In this document: in pieces, positions 24,631 through 35,419 of the stretch | Layout of the letters: each line of letters begins with the position of its first letter | How positions within the stretch are numbered: the stretch's first letter is position 1 | Source: Lentinula raphanica | Lineage: Eukaryota > Basidiomycota > Agaricomycetes > Agaricales > Omphalotaceae | NCBI GenBank assembly: GCA_027919835.1 | Contig: JANVFP010000022.1 | Span: 62,001 to 126,000 of the forward strand | Direction of reading: 5' to 3' | Length of the DNA stretch: 64,000 bases | Program-made: the position numbers and the translations under genes | The notes under the pieces: generated by a model | What the model saw: the letters and a program-made list of their open reading frames with translations, nothing else | Databases searched by the model: none | What the model was told of the DNA's origin: nothing

Positions 24631-24834
24631 CCAATATTAGAATAATGGGACAATATAAACCTGTTATATCCTTGTGATAACACCGTAATAGTATACTGTT
24701 ATTTGCAATAATCAGTTGCAATCCTTACAGATGATTATTACATATTTTGGTATATTATAACCCCATTATTACAGTATTATAATATGTCAATACTGTCACA
24801 GCTAGTTATAATCTCTGCCACATGTTGTATTCCC

Positions 24835-24863
24835 ATTATAGCATTTGCGCTATTTTGCTGATG
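24835..24863 (-). repeat. Right terminal inverted repeat
   Basis: Reads CATCAGCAAAATAGC on the minus strand from 24863 inward and matches the left terminus. It is followed outside by GAC; see the element entry for the two possible target-site duplications. Confidence 0.75.
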
Positions 24864-25139
24864 GACCAAGTAAGCGCGAAAAAGGCGCAAAAGCAGTGCT
24901 GCTTAGTAACACGTGAGTTAGGCGCTGTGACCCAAATAAGGAACTGTGAGTCAGCTGAGCGCTGCTTTGAAGTCAAAGGCGATCTCCTTTTAGCCTCTTA
25001 CATGCTTTCCTTCGCTATAACCACAACCATCACACCAGACTTATTCTCTCTCTAATCTTTTCATATCTCTGTAGCTCATGCTACCCCGCTATCATTAGTG
25101 TCTCCCATACATCACACTAATCATCTTCCGTGAAATAGA

Positions 25140-28100
25140 ATGAACCCTGCGATGCCTTCAAGGACGAACTCTGTACAGGACGGCTCTAACGACGATGAAG
25201 CTAGGCCTTATGTTATTGGCCCAGAGATCGGGAGTGGCAGCTTTGCGACAGTCTATAAAGGCTATCATGAGGTGCGTGTCACTCATCGATTCTCGTTAGT
25301 CCAAATCTCAAGGACTCTACAGGAAACTCATAAGCAAGTGGCCATCAAGGCGGTCAAACGAGACAAATTATCAGCCAAACTGTTCGAGAATCTTCAAAGT
25401 GAAATACAGATTCTGAAGCTGGTGTCACACCGTCATATAACTCGATTGCTAGATATAGTTGTGAGTACAGCTCTAGCTATCAATCACTGCAATGTATCAA
25501 TCAACTTCTTTCTATCAGCAATCTAAACATAACATCTATCTGGTCATGGAGTACTGCTCCGGAGGCGATCTAACTCACTACATCAAGAAACGAGGTCGTG
25601 TTGAGACTCTCGAATACATCCCGAACCCAGGTGCTGCACCACAGTACTATCCTCATCCTCGGACCGGAGGTCTGGATGAAATCGTTATTCGCAGTTTCCT
25701 CAGACAACTCGCGCGTGCTCTGAAGTTCCTTCGGCACAACAACCTCATCCATCGAGACATCAAACCTCAAAATCTGCTTTTGAATCCTGCTCCACCCGAA
25801 GAGTTGGCTCGCGGACACCCTCTCGGTGTCCCAATCCTCAAAGTTGCAGATTTTGGATTCGCCCGCTCGCTTCCTAAAACTATGATGGCGGAAACGTTAT
25901 GTGGTTCACCGTGAGTTGCCTATTTGCCTCTCAAAGATCTGAGCAATCACACTCCGACACTTGCAGGCTTTACATGGCTCCAGAAATACTAGGATCCAAG
26001 AAATATGATGAGAAAGCCGATCTCTGGTCTGTGGGTGCCGTACTATACGAGATATCGGTTGGCAAGCCACCCTTCCGTGCCCAGAATCACATCGAGCTTC
26101 TGAGGAAGATCGAGCACAGCAAAGGCATCAAGTTCCCAGACGAAGATCCTCACTCTTCTGCAGCGAAGAGTGGAGGGGGAGGTAGCGAGGCTCTTCCGGT
26201 CCCTAGCGACATCAAGAAACTGATTAGAATGCTGCTCAAACAAAAACCTTTCGAGCGCGCAAGCTTTGATCAATTCTTCGGAAGCACCGCTGTTGCCAAA
26301 AGCAAATTCCCCAGGCCCAAGGAAGATAGTCCCTCACAGGTAGCTTCGACAATGAGCGGAGTTACAAGTGCGGAAGTGAGTACAACCGTGCAGGATGGGG
26401 AACAACCTTCCACTTGGCCCCGTAGACCTGTGACTCCGGAAGCTCACAAAGTGATACCCCCGGAAGTGCTGGACGAGAAAGCTATGATTCCACCCAGCAA
26501 GTTCAATTTCCGGCGACCGTCGACTAATGGCGAGTCAGGAAGCACACCACCTACAAATGAACCTTCCACGCCGAAAGAAGGGTAAGATTATATTCCTCGT
26601 CCATCAATGCTACAAACTTGTGCTCAATGAGTCCACAGTCGTTCTCAACTTCAGCCTAACTCTAGACGGTCCTCTGCCAGCGGCAATCACGCTGTTCGAC
26701 CGAGACTACCCTCGTCACGACCTCTATCTATTGAAAAATCGTATATACCCGGAGAAACCGATGAAGATGGTTTACTTCGACGAGAATACGTTCTCGTTGA
26801 TGACACTCGTGCAGTCGAATTCAATCGTGCAGTTGATGGTAAAGCCCCTGAGTCTTGTGCTGATGAGAAGGCAGCTCATGTGCGCTTCTTAGAACTCGAT
26901 GCTGTACGAAGGCGGCCTTTGCAAGAGCGACAGATTCCTCCTTCGCCTTCATTAGAAGAGTACCCTTCACCGGTTAATAACCAAAATCAGAACGTCACCT
27001 TTCCTCCTCCTCCAAGTACCGGTGCTGCGCCCCCTCTGTCATCTTCTCCGTCTAGCATAGCATCCCGTGCGGCGTCCCATGCTCTTACTCGTGCAATAAA
27101 CTTGGCTTCCAAAAAGCTTTTTGGGACCACTCAGACCCAGCATCAACGTAAAACGTCTTCTCCTCAATCGTACTCCAGACCAGTCAGTTCTCCGTCTTCA
27201 CCAAGACGCCCACCGATTCTTCCTTTGGCAGCAGAAGAGCGCGACCCATTGGAAGAGGAACTGCTTATGACGTTAGAAGAGTTGGCTCAAAAGACGGAGG
27301 TTTTGACGCATTGGGCGGATGAGATGTACGAGTATGTCAAGGCGGTGCCGCAGAGTTCGTGATCATTTCTCTTCCTATCCTTACTACTGACACGTAGTGG
27401 TCACAGAGCCTTTACCCGATCCAACCAAGTTTCTCAAGCGTGAAGGCGAGGCAGACAAGAGTGCCAGAAAACGGAAGCATGCCGACATGGAGGCGGAGTA
27501 TAACGCTGTAACATGTGTCGCTGTATACATGCTTCTGATGTCCTTTTCGCAAAAAGGCATTGATAAGCTTCGGATCTACAAGGAGCATATGAACATGAGA
27601 TATCCTGATGGCGATTTTGTCGTCAGCGAAGGTTTCGATGATGGTGTGTTTTCCTTCGAACGGGTTTTGCCTGTTTTTCAAATTTGAGCTCATTTGTGGT
27701 TTAGCCTTGTCGTGGTTCAAGGAACATTTCATGAAATGTAACGATCGCGCAGCGCTGGTGAAGACGTGGTTACCTGCACAGTACGATGGTCCCAAAAGCT
27801 GGCTGGACCAACTAGTTTATGATCGTGCATTACTCTTGGTACGCGCTTAACCTGCGTTGGGCTTTTGTACATAGTTCAAACAATCCCGATAGAGTCGTAC
27901 CGCTGCAAGGAAGGAACTACTCGATCAAGCCAACACGCCTGACGAATGCGAGAAGTTGTACGAGGAGTCACTGTGGTGTCTCTATGCTTTACAGGATGAC
28001 TTACTCCAAACCGGCAATCCGTTCATGGAGGAAGATCAGGCAACGATCGCCACTTGTGGGTTTCTTTCTGCTATCTTCACTCCATTGTTATGACTGAACG

Positions 28101-28273
28101 GCATCTCAGGGATCAAGAGGACCAAGCTCCGCCTCTTGAGATGTCGCGCTCGAATGGACATGAACGATCGGGATCGCCTCAAGGACGCTCGAGCCGACCA
28201 GAATCTTGCTGATGTCGCTCGGATACCTCCTCCCTGGGACGCTAAACCTTCTGGAAAGGTTTCTGCAACGTGA
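25140..28273 (+). CDS. ATG1: Autophagy-initiating serine/threonine kinase Atg1
   Basis: Nine exons (25140-25271, 25323-25460, 25519-25910, 25967-26581, 26639-27354, 27398-27643, 27705-27838, 27893-28055, 28110-28273) join in phase to 899 residues, the usual length for basidiomycete Atg1. Kinase landmarks: glycine loop [15 protein letters not shown] lysine, IHRDIKPQN catalytic loop, ADFGFARS magnesium loop, and SPLYMAPE ending the activation segment. The middle is a Ser/Pro-rich linker. The last 280 residues ([40 protein letters not shown]) match the tandem MIT region that binds Atg13. The kinase acts with Atg13 and the Atg17-type scaffold at the pre-autophagosomal site. The Plavaka element ends about 280 bp before the start codon, so the upstream promoter may have been displaced. 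Confidence 0.95.
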
Positions 28274-29126
28274 TCTGTATTCTATATGTGTTGTATCTTT
28301 TTTCCATCGTTTATTATTTACATCTCTTTATCCTCTCATAGTACATTCTTTCGTTACGTTGGATCTTTTCTCATATGCCATTGCCTGTTGTGTTCTCATC
28401 CATTCTTGCTCTTTGGTGTTTCTATCATTGCATTCATATATCATCTCTCCCAACTGCTATCCTTCGTTCACTTACGCATATAATTGTATAGTCATCCTTT
28501 CTCTCTGCTTGTGTACTTTACTGGGTGCATCGTGGATTGTTATACTTATCGTAACAGTCACTTCACAATGTCTATCAAGTTGTGTAGAAACAGAGCATGT
28601 TTCCAAGCAAGAAGGGATACGGTTTGGCCCGTCTAAACGAATGTTCATCCCGTAAGACTGTAGATTGTAACAAGGATTTTTTCATGCGATGCTTTTAGAT
28701 GGGAAGTCGTATCCCCTTCAATGAGAGTCTTTGCATGTTCTTCATCAAAACTGCCTAATCTCGAGTTTAAAGGCGACGCGATCCGATACATCAATTCCAA
28801 GGATCCATTTTCACGATTCGAATAGTATTAGCTACGGATTATTGTAAGACAAATTGGTATACTGATACTCTACGGCCAGATGTACAAGATACGTGATAAC
28901 AACAAGAAGAAGACACAGATCTGTGCGAATGTTTACAGGAAAGTGCTGCGTTGGAAGGAACAGAGATAAGAGAAATTATTAGTAGAATATAGGGAAAGAA
29001 GGGCAAGAAATAGTATTGAGGGCCAAAAGCAAAATATGATCATATAGACTTCCAAAACCATTTTCTGGGTATCCAATCGTGTTTCTTGGTCTGGTTAGGA
29101 TGTGAAGATTCCGAATCCCCAGCCTT
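28274..29126. other. Convergent intergenic region
   Basis: 3' flanks of ATG1 and RIC8, T-rich on the ATG1 side. An open frame at 28206-28655 starts inside ATG1 and shows no protein-like features. Nothing else recognised. Confidence 0.5.
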
Positions 29127-31337
29127 CTAAGACGACATGCTCTTCTCGATAATCTTCCTCATGGGATTCTGACTAGCCGGCAGGGAACCTGATTTTTCCA
29201 ATCTGTCGAACAGCACGAACAGCTTCTCCATTTCCTGTTCCTTTTCTTCTTCAGTCATATCGGCAGTAGCAGAGGCAGGAGATCCAATGGGCGCATAGGT
29301 TCCTGTAATTGGATTGACCTCACGTTGCTCTATCGTTGAAGTGGACGCAGAATTTGAAACAGATGAAGACGACTGGGAGGGTTGGGAAGGAGGTGTAGGT
29401 GCGGACATGACGCCTTTGTTGAAAAGAAGTCCGGCGACATGACCATAGCCAAATAGACTGGAGATTAACGTGGCTGAAAGACATTGTGAGCCTTTTGAAA
29501 AGCAGAGTGTGGCCATATGAAGAAACTAACCATCGGAATCACAAGCTGCGTAGAGCATTTCCCCCACTGCAAGTTTCAGACTATTATGGTAAACACATCC
29601 TAGTAGCCTGATACACCTTCCTAGAAGGTCTGCTCTTTCGTCCAGAGGACGGCTCCTGTCGAGATTGGGGGGAACTATGCGTCCCCTCACCCGAAGACGA
29701 CATGTTTCATCTGCTATACAAAGTCGTGTGCAGAAGATAACTAACGGTGTCAGAGTATCATCTATTGAAGTTTGTGACGGCTGCCCAGTAGCATCGATCT
29801 CCTTCTGAAAAGCATCCCTGACTTCCTGCGAATCTGGATCTGAGTTGTTGGGAAAATGATGTGCGAACGCGGCCTCCAGCAAGTCAAGTGTGCGTTGGAG
29901 GATTTCATGAGAGGGTGAAGGAGGACTAGGGGAGGGTGAACGCGAGAGTGACTTGCGACCAGCAGAAATGACTGATAACGCTTTATCCAAAGTACTTGTT
30001 TTTGTCGGAGTATTTGACCGCCTGGGTTCCGGAGCTTCAGAAGGTCCGAGGGTGGGACTGCCTAGGACAGGCGAAGTCGAAGCGGAATTACTAGTGGACG
30101 AAGATTTGCGGCTGGATGCAGTTTTACCTGAAGGAGAAGAACGGCTCGTTATGGATTGATTCGCGTTGAACCAGATTGGGCGTAGAGAAGCATTGACTGG
30201 AATCATGATCAGTACATGAATAACATGTGTCAGGGGAGGGAATATTGGCATGGGAAACGTAGGCGGAAGCGTATAATAAGCTCGCAGAAGAGGCGGAAGG
30301 AGACTGTAATGTGAGAAGCTTGTCAGTGAATGTGCCTAGAGAACGGGCTGATCAGTGACAGACCCTTTGATCTTCGCAGTCCAAAGATCATTCCATTCTG
30401 TGGTAACCTCATTATGCTGCTCGTTGCCAATCACCTGGAGCATATATCAGTGGTCAAACTCTAAGCCAACGACACGAGATTGTGATGACCTTTGGATAAT
30501 GTCGTAAAATGTTATATGCGAACTTGAGAAGTTCTGACATTGCCTCTTGTGCGAATTTTGCGCCCGCCAATATGCTGATCATGGTCATATCTAGCTTGGC
30601 TATGATGATGTCGGTAACATTAAGGCCATTCCTTGTGTCTTCAATTAATGATTGGATGCTTGACGATTGTGAATGCGTTATGAGGAAGAAGATGCGAGAA
30701 ATAGTGAAGATCTGTTCTGGATTCGAAGCTTTCTGAAGGACGCAATTAACAAGGCCCCATGCAGATCATGATATACGGCAACTTACATCGAGCATTGTCA
30801 AACAGATATCCGCGCCACCGACTTCATTCGAGAGCAGTGTTTCCCTTGCGTCCGGTAATAGTAGTAACGCATTCGCTATGCACCTTAAAGCTTCGGTGGA
30901 AGCTTCTGGGTCATCCTTGAACGATGTAGAAAGATTGAGTAGCGTTGATAAGTTCCCAGCTTCGGATATGGTTTTGGATCCAGATGGATCCCTTCCGAGT
31001 ATTTTCACAGCTTTCAGCGCCTGCGCTGCTTCTACAAAGGCGATAGAGGATGAGATATGACTTTTCAGGAAATTAAGGCCTTCGTACCCTTGTGAGTGAG
31101 CTTGGATTTGGGACCTGATGCCTTAAGATCGTTCAACAGAAGCATAACGAGCTCCGCACGCGAAGATGAATTGAAAGTGAATGAAGGTGCTGTTTCGATT
31201 GGAGTCAACATCTTGTAGTCTTTACTGTCCAGGAATAAGGTATGCTCACCATCGATGATAGACTGTAATACAGTTGATACTTGAGATCGGGGTGTTGAAG
31301 GTGAGAGGTCTGTATATGCCTGAAGAACGTCCGTCAT
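29127..31337 (-). CDS. RIC8: Ric-8 / synembryn, guanine-nucleotide exchange factor for G-alpha
   Basis: Exons 31337-30787, 30732-30490, 30434-30364, 30303-29531 and 29473-29127 encode about 661 residues of the armadillo-like Ric-8 fold. Recognisable conserved segments: VKILGRDPSGS, STEALRCIANALLLLPDA, FPPLTHVIHVLIMIPV, ADLLGRCIRLLGCVYH, GYGHVAGLLFNKGV and EQREVNPITGTYAP. Ric-8 acts in the cytoplasm and at membranes as chaperone and exchange factor for G-alpha, upstream of cAMP and pheromone signalling. The first exon is not one open frame: RAELVMLLLNDLKAS through LTHK is read in one frame and YEGLNFLKSHISSS in the next. One missing G in the GGG near 31080 would restore it, and no acceptable intron was found there. 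This could be a sequence error or a true lesion. Confidence 0.88.
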
Positions 31338-31803
31338 GGTTGTGAAAAGGAAAAAAGAATGAGGGGAAAAGAGTTAGAGCGATCCCTCGGCGTATAACAA
31401 CGGGCCGTCCTTAATTGAGTTCCAGACTCAGTCGACCGCAAATCATTGGCAACAAGTTCGAGTTCATCTTAAGTATCATTTTCCAAGGACTCATGACAAG
31501 AAAACAACTCCAATGGTACCATTAGCAGAGATTATACATACACAGACTGATACGAAATCGATACCAATAGACAGAAAAGAAAAATGCGTGAGGGAGGTTG
31601 GATATATAGGTGCTACAAATAGACTAGACTCTAGAATGCCACGAAAGGAAACGATGCAGGGGGGTAATAGGTGATTAAATGATACAGAATCCACAACTTT
31701 TGATACAGGTCAGCAGCACGAGAGAACACGACAAAACATATCCAGGGGTGATCAAGTCCACAACGACACAGTCGTCTGGGTATAATATCTGTTGATTTTT
31801 TGG
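31338..31803. other. Spacer between RIC8 and clp1
   Basis: Both flanking genes are on the minus strand, so this holds the clp1 3' end and the RIC8 promoter. No further feature was recognised. Confidence 0.4.
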
Positions 31804-32733
31804 TCACTGCCCATTCTGCCGCATGACGACAGCAAGGTTCATAGCGCCGAGGACGATCTCCCAAGCTAGATCAAGGGTATCCCAGAGTTCCGTATCAAAC
31901 AAGCCCAGAGCCACCATGTCCTGCCACAGGTCCTTGACGCGAGCAGTACACGCAGTCAATGTCTGCAGGTTCTGACTCGAGGCCTCGCACAAATAGAGAG
32001 ACAACTGGTGGAGGGCTGGGCCTGAAGACATAGTCGCTCTGATGCCGCTATGGGAAAGATTCGCAAGGAAGCTAGACGGAACAGGAAAGAGTGCCTCCAG
32101 TACTCGGTCGAGACGATGGTCGTACATGAACGAGCGCAAAATGGTGAATGCTCTCGGTGAAGGAATCGACATTGGTATAACAGGAAGATTAAGGGTATGC
32201 GAAACGGGGGTATTAGGGGTATGAAGTTGGGGAAGACGCGCACATTGGGCAGCGAGGACGAGGGAATGAACAGGAATCATGAGGGCGTTTGATTCATGTG
32301 GCGATTTTGATGAAGACACGGCTAGAACGTGAGTAGGGTAGGTTGGTGTGATACCCGAAGAGGGTGCCCTTAACGGAATCGAGAGCAAGGGTGGTAAATG
32401 CGATCTCGGAAGACTGCTCGGAACATGAGAAGGGGCCAGAGAGGATAGACCTGCCATCATCCTGTATGTACACGTCAGTATTGAACATGGGCAAGAAGAA
32501 ACACGAGCTTACTGAGGTGCCTCTGACCAGAGTCTTCGGCGGATATAATCAATGGGAACGTTGACAAGCTCTGGCGCAACAGCAGAAATCGATGCTGGAG
32601 AAACCTCGACGAACTCTGGACGCGCCAAAGTTCGAGGCAATTGGACGGTGGACGAAGAAGAAGGCTGCGAGTCGCGTCGACCGTGCGAGGACCTGCCGAA
32701 AGGGATAGGTTGTGCAGACATTGGGTGAAGCAT
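31804..32733 (-). CDS. clp1: Clp1-like protein (clampless1, sexual development)
   Basis: Two exons (32733-32513, 32461-31804) join to 292 residues. The alternative start MSAQPIPFG at 32721 looks equally good. Family features: a short basic Ser-rich N-terminus, VPIDYIRRRLWSEAPQ leading across the intron to PSHVPSSLPRSHLPP, a MIPVHSLVLAAQCARLP segment, LPVIPMSIPSPRAF and a C-terminal LWDTLDLAWEIVLGAMNL. In Coprinopsis cinerea clp1 is induced by the A mating-type homeodomain complex and is needed for clamp-cell formation; the Ustilago counterpart acts after mating. The biochemical role is not known. The assignment rests on motif order recalled from the family and would be settled by a profile search. 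Confidence 0.75.
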
Positions 32734-32919
32734 TTTGAATAGAGGATATGAAATGGAACGAAATGAGATTTTTAGGTGATTGTGGGGAAGCAGGCAGATA
32801 AGTAAGCTGCGGGTGGGGTGAGGATACGAACCATTGCAGACCGCGCTTTATATACAGAATATTGTTCAGCGTCAAGCTAAGGTGTTCAATCTAGATCACA
32901 ACAAGTGTACATTCCCTAT

Positions 32920-33237
32920 TTAGTACGTATCAAAGAAACGGCCTAACTGAGAAAAAGGTCAACTATCAAAAAATTTGTGCACACGCGCCACGCCCTCTCT
33001 AACGAACTCACCTGAAAATCTTTCTTTGGTCGCCCTTGTATGTTCTCATAAACTTTGAAACTTCCATCATCCAAATGACCGTTTTCCCTAGCGATGGCGT
33101 TGTATCTATTCTGGGCAGGGACGAACCGAGAAAAACTTGTAATCTGTTGCAAATTGCTGTATGATGCCCAAGGATCTTCTTTGGCGTTGTTTTTGAATTG
33201 TTCTGCGAAGGGGGACCAAAACTCTTTGTGGAATTGG
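32920..33237 (-). CDS. Possible 3' exons of an unrecognised gene
   Basis: An exon 33237-33012, after a tttcaatgtag acceptor, reads FHKEFWSPFAEQFKNN, then RYNAIARENGHLDDGSFKVY. It ends at a gtgagt donor and joins in phase to 32946-32920, which closes with LGRFFDTY and a stop. Composition and splice sites look genuine, but no upstream exon with a start codon was found within 2 kb. It may be a fragment. Confidence 0.35.
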
Positions 33238-33290
33238 CTACATTGAAAATTCAAAACAGCATTGCATGAGCGTTTAGGCGAAACTGTCAA

Positions 33291-35419
33291 TGGACGTGAG
33301 AAAACGAAAAACTAGTCGGCTCTACCCACGACTTCCAAATTTGGGTCAAAGTCCGTATAGACTACTATCATGCGCTTGTACTCTTCATGGCAAATTTGCC
33401 CCGTCAATAACACAGAGGGTATGTAAGATGACAAGACAAGAATCTCCTTACTTGCCTCTACTACGTGTACTGACTCAACAGGGACTGACAGAGAAACCCG
33501 TCTGAGGTTTGCTTCTAAATGACTCGACTAAGCACACTACTGGCACAGGCTGAATACCTCGGTTCTTCTTTCGTCTATCTCTACACCCTCATTCGTGTAC
33601 CATCCGAACATTCAAATCGTTCCCGATTACAAACCTTCCTTTCCGTTTTAACCTCAAACAATCTGATGCTCGCGCGCTCAATGGTCATTGTTCTACATGT
33701 GTTCATTGTGCGTTTTCAATTTTCTCTGAGTCTCATGCGACTTTGTAGGCTTTTGGTGGACCACTATCTCGCTAACTACCTCGCGGTCATTGGTCAGTTC
33801 TCCGATCCTTTTGTTTCATTCAACAGTTGACCTCGTTCTTGTGGACCATCTTGGACCTACAAAACCCCTCCTCGCGGTTTCAGTGTGTTGATGCCGATGT
33901 TATCGATGATGATTTTATTGTCCCTGTTCCAAAACGCAGACCATGAGGTGCTGGAAACTTGGAGGAATGTATCCACATACAATCAAGCAGGCCTTCAGTC
34001 CGTCGGGTAACTGGTGCTGCGTTTCTTTTACTCGTTTGATTGATACTACGCATAACTCATGTATGATACAGGACAGGGGTGCATCTTACGAACGAATAGA
34101 CACTTCTTTCGCCTGGGCCTATCTTCTTCCACTCTTCATCTTCATCGAAACGAGGCTCCGAGTATCACGAAGCAACTCATTGTGCATTCTTTTTTCTCTT
34201 TCTAGACCTTGGTATCTGTCACACAATCACCTCTGATTCGTTGCTACACATGATTTGTATCTAAGCGCAGCCCAGCCTCAAGAATCCACAGCTCTTTCTC
34301 TAGGCCCGTATGGCACGTCTTTCATGAATTATCTTTGGAAATCCCATATCTGTCCTTGTATCGCCGCTGCATGAAGTCGGATTGGAAGATAGACCCGCTT
34401 CAATTTTGTATGTATGTAAGTAGTGCGCATTGTTTTTTCAGCAATCCAACTGGCTTATGCAGCTATAACTCAGCTTCATTCCATTCGGGGCACTTAAACC
34501 AACACCGATGTCTGTCTGACGCCCGCACACGGGTTATCAGCGATTCAGCGTCTTTATTGTCCTTTCTGTGCATGTGCGACACTTAACAGCATTACCTCCT
34601 GATGCGTCTGTCCCGCCACAATAGCCTCCCGTCATGACTCGATGGTATTCTGTCTCTGAAGATCCGACATGAGGCTATCAACCCATATTTGTCGCTGTCG
34701 AAACTCCGTGTCGGAGGTAAGAATATATTCACAGTTTCCTTTTTGTGTCTTTTCTGCTTTGGTGGACCCCCGGAGGGAGGATTATCCGTTTGTTTTTGTG
34801 TTTTCTGCTGTAACAGAACTCCACAGGAGTGTTGAGTCTTGATGACTCTTGGAATTTGGACTCGGCTCGTACGGTCACTTTGAGAATATCTCTCGTTGTG
34901 GCTCTATTCTGTTCCTTGAGTCCCTTGCCCCAAGGATGCAAAAAAAATAAATTCCACCTTTATCGACTTGGTTCCGCTCGTCGCAAATGCCCAGAGTTGT
35001 ATTGTAGCATCATATGAGTTACCACATCTGGAATTAGCCATCTGCGCTGTCTTTTTGTGATCCACCAAGTTCGAAGAATGGTCGCCAGATGTAAGTACGG
35101 ACTGTACTCGTCGTACTTCCGGTGCTTCTCCGTCGTTCCAATGAACAATGAAATGCGTGCGGTACGTAGTGTAGTATGTACTGAGCTGACCCAACCAAGT
35201 AAAAACTATGTAACGGATTTGTTGGAGCTTGAGTTTGAGCGTCTCGAACGTTGGACGTAAAGTGACTGAACAATTCTTTGAGTGTGAAGGGGGCAGCAGT
35301 GTGCGGTAACGCTAATTTCTTGTGCATGCAAGGCAGCATCATACATAAAGAAAGATACAAGTAGAGCGAGGAACGGCTGGAACTAGTTTGCAATTCCAAG
35401 AAAATTCTCCTCGCCCATA
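33291..35419. other. About 2.1 kb without a supportable gene
   Basis: Short open frames on both strands, several with gt/ag-like sequences, but no consistent exon series, domain or repeat. The missing 5' exons of the preceding minus-strand fragment may lie here. Confidence 0.4.

Larger units (their letters stand above)
16058..24863. mobile_element. Composite Plavaka-type (CACTA superfamily) DNA transposon carrying a DUF6698 gene
   Basis: An 8.8 kb element is bounded by inverted copies of CATCAGCAAAATAGC: the left copy starts at 16058, the right copy ends at 24863, and identity extends over about 28 positions with four mismatches. Flanking bases suggest a target duplication, either GGAC (16055-16058 and 24863-24866) if the repeat begins ATC, or GA if it begins CATC. 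Inside are AT-rich subterminal zones rich in TATAAT, three 21-bp repeats on the left, a DUF6698 gene reading outward to the left, and a Plavaka transposase reading outward to the right. It lies between SFM1 and ATG1. The terminal repeats are seen directly; that both genes move as one unit is inferred from their shared boundaries. Transposition function is probably lost, because the transposase is broken. Confidence 0.75.

Noticed and set aside
24423..24721. Minus-strand Ser-rich and Leu/His-rich frames
   Set aside because: Antisense shadows of the Glu/Asp-rich tail of the transposase.
30715..30735. GGATTCGAA resembling a tRNA B box on the minus strand
   Set aside because: It lies at an intron/exon border of the RIC8 gene and has no tRNA arms around it.
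33519..33830. 103-codon plus-strand frame with hydrophobic stretches
   Set aside because: No domain, no convincing splice partners, and no family resemblance.
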